From: Desulfocucumis palustris | GTDB taxonomy: Bacteria; Bacillota; Desulfotomaculia; Desulfotomaculales; Desulfocucumaceae | Assembly (NCBI RefSeq): GCF_002933875.1 | Contig: NZ_BFAV01000150.1 | Coordinates: 1-64,000, forward strand | Length of the DNA: 64,000 nucleotides | Direction: 5' to 3' | Part shown: positions 43,287 to 51,565 of the stretch, piece by piece | How the letters are laid out: each line of letters starts with the position of its first letter | Numbering within the stretch: position 1 is the stretch's first letter | Notes under the pieces: generated by a model | What the model was told of the DNA's origin: nothing | Seen by the model: the letters and a program-made list of their open reading frames with translations, nothing else | Database searches by the model: none | Program-made: the position numbers and the translations under genes

Positions 43287-43676
43287 TTATTCTCCTTTAA
43301 AGACCATGATGTTAAAGGGTACGTTTTCCAAATCCTCCATGAACTCCTCGCCACATTCTATGGCTGCCTCATTCTCCTCGTGGCAGCGCCAATTGATAGT
43401 TATCTTGTTTCCCTCTGCCGCCGCATCATCAAGCATTTGAAAAAAATTCATAAAGACCTTTGAGGTGCTGCTGTTGAAATAGATAATTTCCATTTCAACA
43501 TTGACCTCCTGCCCATCCAACTGCTCAAGATAGTCTTTTACCCAGTCTAATACCGGAGCATAAAACTTTGCCGCATTTTCGGGAAAAGATTCTCCATATA
43601 TTTTCAGCAGGCGCTCCTCTGGATTAAAAAATATATAAGGCGATGATTTTGTTTTCTCTATGATTAATTTTTCCAC
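43287..43676 (-). CDS. siaC: SiaC-family regulatory phosphoprotein
   Basis: A 129-residue DUF1987/SiaC protein: SPYIFFNPEERLLKIYGESFPENA at the start, then YFNSSTSKVFMNFFQMLDDA, whose Ser/Thr (NSSTSK) matches the phosphorylation site of Pseudomonas SiaC, and ITINWRCHEEN near the end. In Pseudomonas the unphosphorylated SiaC activates the diguanylate cyclase SiaD. It follows siaB after 13 bases on the same strand. No siaA phosphatase or siaD is adjacent; the GGDEF-EAL protein 2 kb away is a candidate partner. Confidence 0.88.
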   Translation of the reverse strand: MEKLIIEKTKSSPYIFFNPEERLLKIYGESFPENAAKFYAPVLDWVKDYLEQLDGQEVNVEMEIIYFNSSTSKVFMNFFQMLDDAAAEGNKITINWRCHEENEAAIECGEEFMEDLENVPFNIMVFKGE

Positions 43677-43689
43677 TTAACAACCCCCC

Positions 43690-44238
43690 CTAAACCACAA
43701 CTTTAATGCTGAAAAATGTATATATCTCATTTAATGGCCTGAATTCATATTCAATTGGCTTTTCTGCCTTTCTTGCCATTTCAATCAGGCCCAAACCGGC
43801 CCCTTTGCTGTCCGAATCAGAACTCTCCCTGCGCTTCTGTTTATAAATCGCTTTAAGTTCATCCTTGTCCAGGAAGCGTATAGATTCAATTCTTTCTCTG
43901 AGCTTCGGCACATCTTCATTTAGCAACCGGTTGCCGCAAAAAACATAAAAGTCCTTTTCTTCACGCCCGATTACCAATACTCCAAGGCTGAGCTGCTGTC
44001 TTGACTCGCTGTCCTGCCCTATCCTTTCTGCGGAATAATTTAATATATTATGCATTTGCTCAACAAATATGGAAAAAACCGTGTTGGCCGTTGTTATACC
44101 CGCATCCTCCAATTTCATGTTAATACGAAGCGTTTCACCAATCCCTTCAACGGTGGATTGTGAAATAGGGCCGCTATAGCAGAACATAATGCCGTCCTTC
44201 TTGATTTCTTCATAAAAATTAAGCAAATCAAAGCTCAT
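43690..44238 (-). CDS. siaB: SiaB-family protein kinase
   Basis: A 182-residue kinase of the SiaB (DUF6272) family, related to the anti-sigma-factor/HATPase kinases. Visible: FYEEIKKDGIMFCYSGPISQ at the start, a Glu/Asn helix FSIFVEQMHNILNYSAERIG (N box) and the glycine lid DSKGAGLGLIEMARKA. It phosphorylates SiaC and so switches c-di-GMP output. Start ATG 44238 with AGGAGG upstream, preferred over the frame start at 44259. First gene of the siaBC pair. Confidence 0.86.
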   Translation of the reverse strand: MSFDLLNFYEEIKKDGIMFCYSGPISQSTVEGIGETLRINMKLEDAGITTANTVFSIFVEQMHNILNYSAERIGQDSESRQQLSLGVLVIGREEKDFYVFCGNRLLNEDVPKLRERIESIRFLDKDELKAIYKQKRRESSDSDSKGAGLGLIEMARKAEKPIEYEFRPLNEIYTFFSIKVVV

Positions 44239-44447
44239 TAAATCTCCTCCTTTTTTCATGGCCTTAAACCGGATAAAGTAAAATCATCCCTCCGTGCCTC
44301 GCCGCCCCTTGCCCGGGAGCCGCCCGTTCCAGCCAGGCGACGCATATGACTAAAATCGATATTATCATTAAAACAACCAGGGCATATACCATATATTTTC
44401 CAGACTTAAACTTTCCTGTAAAATGAATTTTGGTAATTATAAATTCT

Positions 44448-44535
44448 AGGCTGGTTACTTTTCCCCTTTAGGGTTTTGCTAAAAATATATATTTTGTCGG
44501 CTTTCGCCCGGAGACAAAGCTCCTTAACGTCATGG
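44448..44535 (+). other. second copy of the 38-kb leader motif
   Basis: The + strand shares with 38081-38140, in order: a CTGAACTTT-like run, CCC(C)TTTAGGGTT, CGG-CTTT..GCC, GAGA(T/C)AAAGCTC and TTAA/TTAGG. The three small hairpins recur with changed stems (GGAG..CTCC for GAG..CTC), which is what conserved RNA structure would look like. Here the motif is antisense to the siaB leader. Function unknown. Confidence 0.35.
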
Positions 44536-44551
44536 CGGATTTTGCCTTTTA

Positions 44552-44590
44552 GAAAAAAACGCGGTCTTCCAAAAGGTTATCGAAGACCGC
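44552..44590 (-). terminator. minus-strand terminator
   Basis: The stem GCGGTCTTC / GAAGACCGC (44561-44569 with 44582-44590) is followed on the minus strand by a run of seven T. It sits 40 bases after the small minus-strand gene at 44630 and supports that unit being transcribed. Confidence 0.75.
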
Positions 44591-44629
44591 ATCAATATAT
44601 TAATACCCGTCGTTGAAGTCCCCACAATT

Positions 44630-44863
44630 TTAGCCTTCCTTACCCGCGAAGCGAGAGCAAAGGGTGGGGCTCCTCTCTGCCCGGTTTTTTAGCAGTTGGA
44701 GCAAATAATATTCCTTTTCCTTGAAAGTTTGGTAATCCTGAAGCTCCCTTTCTTTTTGGTAGCATTTCAGGATCCTCACCGGTTTCATTTTATTAACCAG
44801 GCGCTGCGGATAACCCCAATTAACAAGCTGCTTTTTTATACCATAAAGATTATGGGGATGCAT
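44630..44863 (-). CDS. small hypothetical protein
   Basis: A 77-residue basic, helical protein (GYPQRLVNKMKPVRILKCY region, then EKEYYLLQLLKNR) with no recognised domain. An AAGGA ribosome site lies before the ATG and a good terminator after the stop, which supports expression. Small proteins of this shape are seen in other Peptococcaceae genomes but have no known role; this is an impression from memory. Confidence 0.5.
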   Translation of the reverse strand: MHPHNLYGIKKQLVNWGYPQRLVNKMKPVRILKCYQKERELQDYQTFKEKEYYLLQLLKNRAERSPTLCSRFAGKEG

Positions 44864-45020
44864 ATTTTGTCAGTCCTTCCATGGTGCCGTATATACAGAT
44901 TATAACATATTTAACCGTATCTGGGCAGAGGCCAAAGTTGTCTGTTAATATTTACCAGGTATAAAAAAAAAGAACAATGATTTCCCCTCCGCCATGCCAG
45001 CCGGAAAGAGTAATCCGCAT

Positions 45021-45078
45021 CACCGGAATTAAAAGCAACAAACCGCCTGAAGGCGGTTCGTTGCTTTTAATTCCGGTG
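45021..45078. repeat. 58-base near-perfect hairpin
   Basis: Arms 45021-45047 and 45052-45078 are complementary over 27 bases with one mismatch, around a TGAA loop. The arms begin CACCGGAATTAAAAGC. It is much longer than a usual terminator and has no T run. It lies 42 bases downstream of the ferritin-like gene, between it and the small gene at 44630. Confidence 0.7.
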
Positions 45079-45119
45079 AGCTAATTGCTTGATATCCTTG
45101 TGGGCAGGGCGCCGGTAAT

Positions 45120-45446
45120 TCACTGCATCGGCGGCTGAAAACCCCGGGATTGCTGCTCTATAATTTCTTGCTTGCCTTTTTCCACATGATTTTGCTCATT
45201 TGGATTCAAAAGATAAATTAATTGTTGCAATTCGCCGACATGCTGCCTCTCCTCATCGGCGATATGGTAGAGAACTTTTTTCACCCTCTCGTCCGTTGTG
45301 GCCATCGCATGTGCTTCATATCCGATTATAGCCTCCAGTTCCCCCGCCAAATCCACACGCAGGGCCTGGACCAGCTCTTCCGCAGACAATTGTTTGGGTA
45401 CATTTGCAACAAAAGGATTTCCTATTTGCACCATTTCCAATTTCAC
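45120..45446 (-). CDS. ferritin-like (rubrerythrin-fold) protein
   Basis: A 108-residue two-helix ferritin-like protein. Iron ligands are suggested by ELEAIIGYEAHAMATTD (Glu...Tyr-Glu-x-His) in the first helix and YHIADEERQHVGEL (Glu-x2-His) in the second. This size and layout resembles encapsulated ferritins, which must dimerise to form the iron site; those are packed in encapsulin shells, but no encapsulin gene is in the window and the C-terminal tail (QQSRGFQPPMQ) is not a clear cargo signal. Likely iron storage or peroxide defence. Confidence 0.75.
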   Translation of the reverse strand: MKLEMVQIGNPFVANVPKQLSAEELVQALRVDLAGELEAIIGYEAHAMATTDERVKKVLYHIADEERQHVGELQQLIYLLNPNEQNHVEKGKQEIIEQQSRGFQPPMQ

Positions 45447-45743
45447 CTCGTATATTTTTTACTATTATTTGTCTTCAAGCTAAAAATATGTGCTGTCAGC
45501 CCGTTGAAAATACGCCCTTACGAAACCATGCTCCACCCGCCGGACTCCCGCTGCAGAGTCTTAATTCCTTTGCCCATGTCAATAATAGTGTTTTAATTTC
45601 AATAATTTATCATGCCGGACAAGGTCATTATAATCAAAATCATTTGCCCGGTTCCCGCCAGGGTATGATTTTTAAAAATCATCTATTTAAATCATCAGCG
45701 GGGATGATGTTAAATAACGGCATCTATCATTACCATAAAAGCG

Positions 45744-46106
45744 GTGATGTTTATGCCCTATGCCATTATTATGGTAAGCTGTGTTTTGGACCATCTGTTA
45801 ACTTCCCTGTATTTATCCCGGGGCGGAGGGGAAGCAAACCCGCTCATGGCCATTATCATGGCCCAGCCTTTCTGGGTATCCTTTATAATTAAGAATGGCT
45901 GGACACTCCTGATGCTGGTATTCCTTTACTTTTTATCCGGGAAAACTCCTGCGGCAGCTAAATGGGCACTACGCTGCGTGGCGGTTTTATACCTTGGAGT
46001 TATCGCCTGCCACATTATTGCGTCCGGCAGCCTGCCGCCCCATTCAATTTTAAAGTATCCCGCGGTACTCCCGGTCCCGGGCGCGCCGGGGATGACCGGC
46101 TGCTGA
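45744..46106 (+). CDS. DUF5658 membrane protein
   Basis: A protein of up to 120 residues with three to four membrane segments. The block VLDHLLTSLYLSRGGGEANPLM matches the DUF5658 signature (Asp in the first helix, then the (A/E)NPLM turn). The role of the family is unknown. The start is uncertain: GTG 45744 and ATG 45753 are both possible and neither has a strong ribosome site. The C-terminus is rich in Pro. Followed by a DMT transporter gene on the same strand. Confidence 0.65.
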   Translation: MMFMPYAIIMVSCVLDHLLTSLYLSRGGGEANPLMAIIMAQPFWVSFIIKNGWTLLMLVFLYFLSGKTPAAAKWALRCVAVLYLGVIACHIIASGSLPPHSILKYPAVLPVPGAPGMTGC

Positions 46107-46202
46107 CCCGGAAGGGATATTTTTCATCCATTTATCGGCTCTTTATATTTATAGTCAGTTGTTATAAAATAGGCATATCAGTCAAGAATCGGGTGAAGCT
46201 CC

Positions 46203-47102
46203 TTGAATCAATTTTACCGGGGTTCCGGTCTTATTTTTTTGTCTGCCGTGGGTTTCGGATTAATACCGGTTTTTGCCATATATGCCTATAAAGGCGGGGC
46301 AAATGTTACCACGCTGCTTTTCCTGCGTTTTATAATTGCCACGGTGTTCTTCTTTTTATATATTCTGAAGACAAATACAAAAATAATATTAACCAAAAGG
46401 CAAATATTATATTTATTTATTCTTGGAGGCATTTTATATACACTCCAGTCGAATTTTTATTTTTTAGCCGTGAAATTAATACCCGCTTCCCTGGCAGTGC
46501 TGTTATTTTATACTTATCCGGTATTTGTGGCCCTGCTTTCATCCCTGGCTGTTAAAGAGATGTTGACAAAACATGTTTTTGTTTCCATTGTCATTGCATC
46601 CATAGGACTTACCATGGTGTTGGGCACCGCCTTCAACAGTATTAATCCTGCCGGGGCAATATTAGCCTTTGGCGCGGCATTGGTTTACTCCGCCTACATA
46701 GTATTGGGCAACCGGGTGGTAAAACAGTTGCCGGTCATGGTAACAAGCGCTTTTGTCACTCTATTTGCTTCAATGTCATTTTTAATAATGGGACTATCCG
46801 CCTCCGGCATTAATTTTAATCTTTCCCCGGAAGCCTGGATGTCCATTATGGGAATTGCTCTATTTTCAACTATCCTGGCCATTATTACTTTTTTCCGGGG
46901 TATAGAGATAATTGGCTCAACAAAAGCGTCAATATTAAGTATGATTGAACCACTGGTCACAATTGCATTTTCAGCTCTGCTGTTTTCTGAACGGTTGACC
47001 GGGATGCAGGTAACAGGTGGTCTATTTGTAATATTCAGCTCCCTGTATGTGGTGGCAACGGAAAGGCAAGGCAGTGTACGCGCTGAAAAAAATGAGCCGT
47101 GA
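46203..47102 (+). CDS. EamA/DMT-family transporter
   Basis: A 299-residue ten-helix transporter of the drug/metabolite superfamily. Two EamA repeats are visible, the first ending near ASIGLTMVLG and the second near GGLFVIFSSLYVVATER, each with the Glu-Pro or Pro-hinge patterns (FYTYPVFVALLS, SMIEPLVTIAFS). It probably exports small metabolites such as amino acids. TTG start with GGGTGAAG before it. Confidence 0.9.
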   Translation: MNQFYRGSGLIFLSAVGFGLIPVFAIYAYKGGANVTTLLFLRFIIATVFFFLYILKTNTKIILTKRQILYLFILGGILYTLQSNFYFLAVKLIPASLAVLLFYTYPVFVALLSSLAVKEMLTKHVFVSIVIASIGLTMVLGTAFNSINPAGAILAFGAALVYSAYIVLGNRVVKQLPVMVTSAFVTLFASMSFLIMGLSASGINFNLSPEAWMSIMGIALFSTILAIITFFRGIEIIGSTKASILSMIEPLVTIAFSALLFSERLTGMQVTGGLFVIFSSLYVVATERQGSVRAEKNEP

Positions 47103-47212
47103 AACTGGCCCATAAATACCGGCCAGGCCCTGAGCCTTGGCGGGACCCATTCCTGCAAATGAATCAACAGCCCGGCCGTCATCCCCATAAATGAGCGGCA
47201 AAACACAGGAAA

Positions 47213-47242
47213 TGCGACAGCAAAGAACCGTCCCCTGTCGCA
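47213..47242. repeat. REP-like palindrome
   Basis: TGCGACAG (47213-47220) pairs with CTGTCGCA (47235-47242) around AAAGAACCGTCCC. Repeats of this GACGGTTCTTTG type are widespread in clostridial genomes, often linked to REP-type transposases; none is in the window. Confidence 0.5.
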
Positions 47243-47303
47243 CTTGATTAATTTTTAGTTATTACATATAATAATAAGGATTTTTATGTTGGGGGGGTAA
47301 CTA

Positions 47304-47627
47304 ATGCAGGCTATAATTGAAACAATTAAAGAATATATTAATGGCGTTCAATTGCAAACTCTGACCGATGCACAGAAGATTGAATTTAAAAACAATTATA
47401 ATTGTAAACTTTACTACTTTGAGTATAGCCTCAATGCCAACGGGGATTTGGTTATCCATACCAAAAGGGATAATTATACCAATCTGCAGTATTATATGGG
47501 CTTTGATCATGTAAATAATGATTATATTAAATTAAAATTGGAAGTAAACGATATTGTGCTGGTTATTTACAGCATTGAAAATGAAAGAGTTGCCGGACTG
47601 GCCAAAAAATTGGGGTTAATTGGTTAA
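47304..47627 (+). CDS. hypothetical protein
   Basis: A 107-residue soluble protein of unknown family, rich in Asn, Tyr, Ile and Lys (LYYFEYSLNANGDLVIHTKRD, NLQYYMGFDHVNNDYIK). It alternates beta strands with a helical start and end. A strong GGGGGGG ribosome-site region lies upstream and a terminator downstream, so it is likely real and transcribed alone. Confidence 0.65.
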   Translation: MQAIIETIKEYINGVQLQTLTDAQKIEFKNNYNCKLYYFEYSLNANGDLVIHTKRDNYTNLQYYMGFDHVNNDYIKLKLEVNDIVLVIYSIENERVAGLAKKLGLIG

Positions 47628-47650
47628 TTTTCCACTGCCCTTTGTTGTTA

Positions 47651-47678
47651 AAAAAACCGCCCATAGAGGCGGTTTTTT
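47651..47678. terminator. bidirectional terminator
   Basis: AAAAAACCGCC (47651-47661) pairs perfectly with GGCGGTTTTTT (47668-47678). It serves the 47304-47627 gene and the acyl-CoA synthetase gene arriving from the other strand. Confidence 0.92.
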
Positions 47679-47726
47679 GCCCGGCATGTTCCACGGGAGC
47701 GGCCGGGTATGAGAGGCAGCCGAACT

Positions 47727-49241
47727 TTAATTTAAACGATCCCGGAGCATGTGCTTCATCAATTTACCCACCCCGTTCCTGGGGAGGGAGTCCAGAAAAA
47801 CCACCTCTTTTACAGACTTGAACCTGGCCAGCCTGTCCAGGCAAATTCCCATAACGTCATTTTCGGTAAGCTCCGACCCGGCTGATTTTACCACAAAGGC
47901 CACGGGAATCTCTCCCCATTTTTGATCTTTTTTGCCCACCACAGCCACCTCGGCAACCCCGGGATGCCCGGCGATAACGGCCTCCAGTTCGGCGGGGTAA
48001 ATGTTTTCTCCCCCGCTGATAATCATATCCTTAAGGCGGTCAACCACATAAATAAATCCCTGTTCATCCTTTAGCCCCAGGTCGCCGGAATAGTAGCAGC
48101 CGCCGGCCAGAACAGCGTCCGTGGCTTCGGAGTTGTTCCAATATCCCTTAAAGAGCTGGGGCCCCATGATGCATATCTCGCCGATTTGACCGTTTGGCAA
48201 TTCGATGCGGGTTTCCGGGTCAACTATTTTTACATCGCCGTGAAAAACCGGTTTGCCCACCGAGGTGTGCTTATCCCAGCCCATATCGTGCGTCCAGAAT
48301 GTCACCGCGCCCGCATATTCGGTGGTGCCCAGCACATTTTCCACCTCTATTCCCAGTTTGCGGTATTCTGTAAATATACCCTCCGGCACCATGGAGCCCC
48401 CGCAGACAATATGCTCCAGCGAGGACAGATTTTTTTGCCCCAGGCCGGGAACCTTAAGCATGGCCGCAGTCATTAGAGGCACAGTCATCATGTGGGTGAT
48501 GCGCTCCTTTTCCACCAGTTCCCATACCTTGAACGGATCGAAATCAGCTAAAAATACGGTGGTGGTCCCGCAGTGTATATTGGTTATCATTGGAGCAAGT
48601 CCCCCGATGTGAAAAAGCGGGGCGATGGAAAGAAAACGGTCCTTGTATTTCCAGTTGATGGTATGACAGTGTCCCGCCGTGACAAAAAACAGGTTGCTGT
48701 GAGTCAGCATAGCCCCCTTGGGTTTGCCGGTGGTTCCGGAAGTGTACATAATGATAGCCGTATCCTGGTCACCGGATACAAATAAAGGCTCGCCATCGGG
48801 ACTCCCGGCCAGGGCTTCCTCAAAGCCGGTGTCCCCGCCCCGGCCGCCGATGCGGATGAATTCACGCACCCCGGTTTGGGAGCGGAGTTGGTCGATCACC
48901 GGCGCGAATTCCTCATCATAAATAATGCAGGCCGTTCCGCTATTGTTCAGTATGTATTCCATCTCCGCGGGATGAAGCCTCCAGTTCAGCGGCACCGTGA
49001 CGGCGTCCGCCTTTGCTATGGCGAAAATAGAAGTCACGTACTGGTGCCTGTTTTTGCCAAGGATGGCCACCCGGTCCCCGGGATAAATTGCTTTGCCCTT
49101 TAGATAATGGGTTAATTGATTGACTCTCTGGTTGGCCTGTTTAAAGGTATAGCGGACTCCCTCCCCCACAAAGCACTCTAATTCGGGCGATAAATAAGCA
49201 CGGTTGGCCAGCATACCCCCGATGTTAATTTTGCTATTCAC
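47727..49241 (-). CDS. acyl-CoA synthetase (AMP-forming)
   Basis: A 504-residue ANL-superfamily ligase that activates a carboxylic acid to its CoA thioester with ATP. AMP-binding motifs: YTSGTTGKPKGAM (P-loop), GTTEYAG, YYSGDLG and DRLKDMIISGGENIYP, with the catalytic Lys in NGVGKLMK. GTG start at 49241 behind AAGGAGG; the frame extends further upstream without homology. Chain-length preference cannot be read. It lies just downstream of the AidB-like acyl-CoA dehydrogenase on the same strand, so together they would feed beta-oxidation-type metabolism. Confidence 0.93.
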   Translation of the reverse strand: MNSKINIGGMLANRAYLSPELECFVGEGVRYTFKQANQRVNQLTHYLKGKAIYPGDRVAILGKNRHQYVTSIFAIAKADAVTVPLNWRLHPAEMEYILNNSGTACIIYDEEFAPVIDQLRSQTGVREFIRIGGRGGDTGFEEALAGSPDGEPLFVSGDQDTAIIMYTSGTTGKPKGAMLTHSNLFFVTAGHCHTINWKYKDRFLSIAPLFHIGGLAPMITNIHCGTTTVFLADFDPFKVWELVEKERITHMMTVPLMTAAMLKVPGLGQKNLSSLEHIVCGGSMVPEGIFTEYRKLGIEVENVLGTTEYAGAVTFWTHDMGWDKHTSVGKPVFHGDVKIVDPETRIELPNGQIGEICIMGPQLFKGYWNNSEATDAVLAGGCYYSGDLGLKDEQGFIYVVDRLKDMIISGGENIYPAELEAVIAGHPGVAEVAVVGKKDQKWGEIPVAFVVKSAGSELTENDVMGICLDRLARFKSVKEVVFLDSLPRNGVGKLMKHMLRDRLN

Positions 49242-49322
49242 GTGCAATCCTCCTTTTAAGCTGTTGTTCCCGCACGGCATTACAGATTTTAAAATTACCT
49301 GCCACAGTGACCGGCCCTGCCA

Positions 49323-50912
49323 TTAAAGGCTCCGCTCCACCTCATTGAGGGCGTTTAACTGATACTGGTGAAATAGATCCTGGCAGAAATTATCCCAGCG
49401 CTGATATATTTCCATGGAATGTTCATCGGCCCGGGACTGGGAACAGGCCAGCAATTGGCTGATTTCCGCCTGGAATTTTTCAATAACCGATTCTTCCGAG
49501 CCCTTTAGTATATTGGCCACAAAATCTCCGGGCCGGTACCAGCCGGCCGCCCTTTGAAGATCCCGAAATATCTGCATGAGCAGAACATTACGGGGACCCT
49601 CCCACAGCTCGTTTACCGCGGAATCACGATATAGCCTGGGCAGGGCTGAAAAATCCTCCATAACCCCGTGGCCGCCGAACAGGGACATGGCCAGGCGGAT
49701 GACGTCCGTGCAATCCCAGGAGGCCGCAATCTTTTGCAGCATAATCAGCTCCCGGATATCGAACTGTCTTCTTTTCCCGCTGTCATCACCGGCCAGGCCT
49801 CCCCGCAACTCCTCCTCCAATTGCAAAAACTGATGATATACTTTAAAGGCGCCGGCCACAGTCTGTTTTGTCAAACGGTCAATCTTTTGCAACTGACCGG
49901 CCACCAATGGAAACTGACTTATTTTGCTGCCGAAGGCTTCACGGAATTCCACGTATTTTTTGGCTTCCCTGGTTGCCCGGGTCATAAAACCGGCCGCAGA
50001 AAGGCCCACGGTCAGCCTTGAATAGGTCAGCACCACGCCTACCACATTGGCCAGTCCCCGTTCCAGGGGTCCCACCTGATACGCCAGCGCGCCGTTAAAA
50101 GTGAGTTCGGCGGTGGTCAGCTCGCTGGTGCCCATTTTCCACTTAATGCGGTCAATGGTGTAGCCGTTGCGAATTTCCTTTTCCTTGTTTCCAGGCAGCC
50201 AGGACGGCACCACGAAAAGAGCGACCTTCTCCGAACCAACCGGCTTGGCGGTAACCATGGCGTAGTCGGCATGGGTGGCGGAGCAGAAAAACTTACCCCC
50301 GTACAACCTCCACTGTCCTTCCTCCTGAACCGCCTCCAGCACATTGGCCGGAACATCCGAGCCGCCTTGAATTTCCGAAAGGTACTGCGCCCCGATGGCA
50401 AAGTCTCCATCTATTCCTTCCCGGCAATGACGGAGAATTTGCCGGGTTTCCTCGGTGCCGGCATTTTTTTTCAATATCTCCACCATGCCCTCGGTGCAGG
50501 TAAGCGGGCAGGCTACGCAGGCTTCTCCGTTCTGGTAGATTATATACATTTTCACCAGTTTAACCCATGGAGACGTGCTGCTGGAAAAAATGCCCTCGGA
50601 GAAAATTTCCTTTTCCATAATCTGTGTCTCCACAGGGCGAACAATGCGGTCGATCCTGTGTTTATGACCGTCGTAGTGAACCATGTAAGGCCGCTTCTCA
50701 GGACAGGCGATGTCATCCGCCATTTTCCTCCAGCGAAAAGAAGCTTTGCGGGAAACGGAGCGGGCCTCCCGGTCCACAATTTGCCATTCCGGACCGGTAA
50801 AGTGTTTGACCACCTTTTGGATAAAGGGGTCATCGGCATAATAATCAACACTTTCCCGCCATTGAAGATACTCGTCGAAATTATAGGGATTATTTCTGTC
50901 AGGAAATGACAT
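49323..50912 (-). CDS. acyl-CoA dehydrogenase, AidB-like
   Basis: A 529-residue FAD flavoprotein, longer than ordinary acyl-CoA dehydrogenases (about 380) because of extra N- and C-terminal parts, as in AidB and very-long-chain types. Visible: LTCTEGMVEILKKN, QYLSEIQGGSDVPANV (FAD/substrate), FFCSATHADYAMVTA and DSAVNELWEGPRNVLL. The Glu equivalent to the AidB/isovaleryl type is in NELWEGP. Monomer layout suggests short- or branched-chain substrates, but this is not certain. Promoter at 50984-51012; first of two genes with the acyl-CoA synthetase. Confidence 0.9.
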   Translation of the reverse strand: MSFPDRNNPYNFDEYLQWRESVDYYADDPFIQKVVKHFTGPEWQIVDREARSVSRKASFRWRKMADDIACPEKRPYMVHYDGHKHRIDRIVRPVETQIMEKEIFSEGIFSSSTSPWVKLVKMYIIYQNGEACVACPLTCTEGMVEILKKNAGTEETRQILRHCREGIDGDFAIGAQYLSEIQGGSDVPANVLEAVQEEGQWRLYGGKFFCSATHADYAMVTAKPVGSEKVALFVVPSWLPGNKEKEIRNGYTIDRIKWKMGTSELTTAELTFNGALAYQVGPLERGLANVVGVVLTYSRLTVGLSAAGFMTRATREAKKYVEFREAFGSKISQFPLVAGQLQKIDRLTKQTVAGAFKVYHQFLQLEEELRGGLAGDDSGKRRQFDIRELIMLQKIAASWDCTDVIRLAMSLFGGHGVMEDFSALPRLYRDSAVNELWEGPRNVLLMQIFRDLQRAAGWYRPGDFVANILKGSEESVIEKFQAEISQLLACSQSRADEHSMEIYQRWDNFCQDLFHQYQLNALNEVERSL

Positions 50913-50983
50913 GATTTTGACCTCCTAATATTGAAATAGTTCCGTGTAATAAATAGTTATATTTATTACTTAACCTTTATTTA

Positions 50984-51012
50984 ATTATAGGGTGGGGCCA
51001 TTATCAAGTCAA
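50984..51012 (-). promoter_or_regulatory. sigma-A promoter of the AidB-like gene
   Basis: On the minus strand TTGACT (51012-51007), 17 bases, then a perfect TATAAT (50989-50984). About 70 bases of leader precede the AidB-like start. Confidence 0.82.
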
Positions 51013-51210
51013 GGCTATTTCGGGCCTTGCCCCCTTTTACCAGGCAGGCCGGAACACCCGGGAACTGAAATGATTATTAATATATATTACAAAGCGTTCC
51101 CGCACATTACCCGGGTCATCCGGACAATTCCAGCTTGTTAATGCATAGAACTCAGTGTAATATTTATTATATATACTAATCTATGTACATTTCTTTGAAT
51201 GGAGAACAGT

Positions 51211-51561
51211 ATGAAGTACAAGGAAATAGGGTACAGAATTACCATTGCCAGAGAAGAAGCAGGCTTAAACCAGACGGAGCTGGCGGATATGCTGGGCATA
51301 TCCCAGGCCACCCTTTCCAATTACGAAAAGGGCAAGCGCCGGGTATACCTTCCGCAGCTGCAAAAAATAGCCGATGCCCTGGGCAAACCCATGGATTATT
51401 TTTCCCTGCCCATTGATATGGATTTACACCCTCCGGAAGCCGGGTACAACGAGGTCAAAGAATTGCTGCAGATCATGATGGAATTAAACGATTTGCCCAA
51501 AGAAGACCGCAAGTCCGTGATTGACTACATCCGCTGGCTAAAATCCCGTAGAGAGGAGTGA
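51211..51561 (+). CDS. XRE-family transcriptional regulator
   Basis: A 116-residue protein with an N-terminal helix-turn-helix of Cro/CI type (ITIAREEAGLNQTELADMLG, SQATLSNYEKGKRR) and a helical C-terminus (ELLQIMMELNDLPKEDRKSV). GGAG lies 6 bases before ATG 51211; the frame start at 51199 has none. The acyl-CoA dehydrogenase gene begins 4 bases after its stop, and the divergent AidB-like operon shares the intergenic region. It is the obvious candidate regulator of both fatty-acid units. Confidence 0.9.
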   Translation: MKYKEIGYRITIAREEAGLNQTELADMLGISQATLSNYEKGKRRVYLPQLQKIADALGKPMDYFSLPIDMDLHPPEAGYNEVKELLQIMMELNDLPKEDRKSVIDYIRWLKSRREE

Positions 51562-51565
51562 GCCT

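Noticed and set aside
49576..50909. Long + frames opposite the AidB-like gene
   Set aside because: They are antisense shadows of a G+C-rich gene with clear family motifs on the minus strand.
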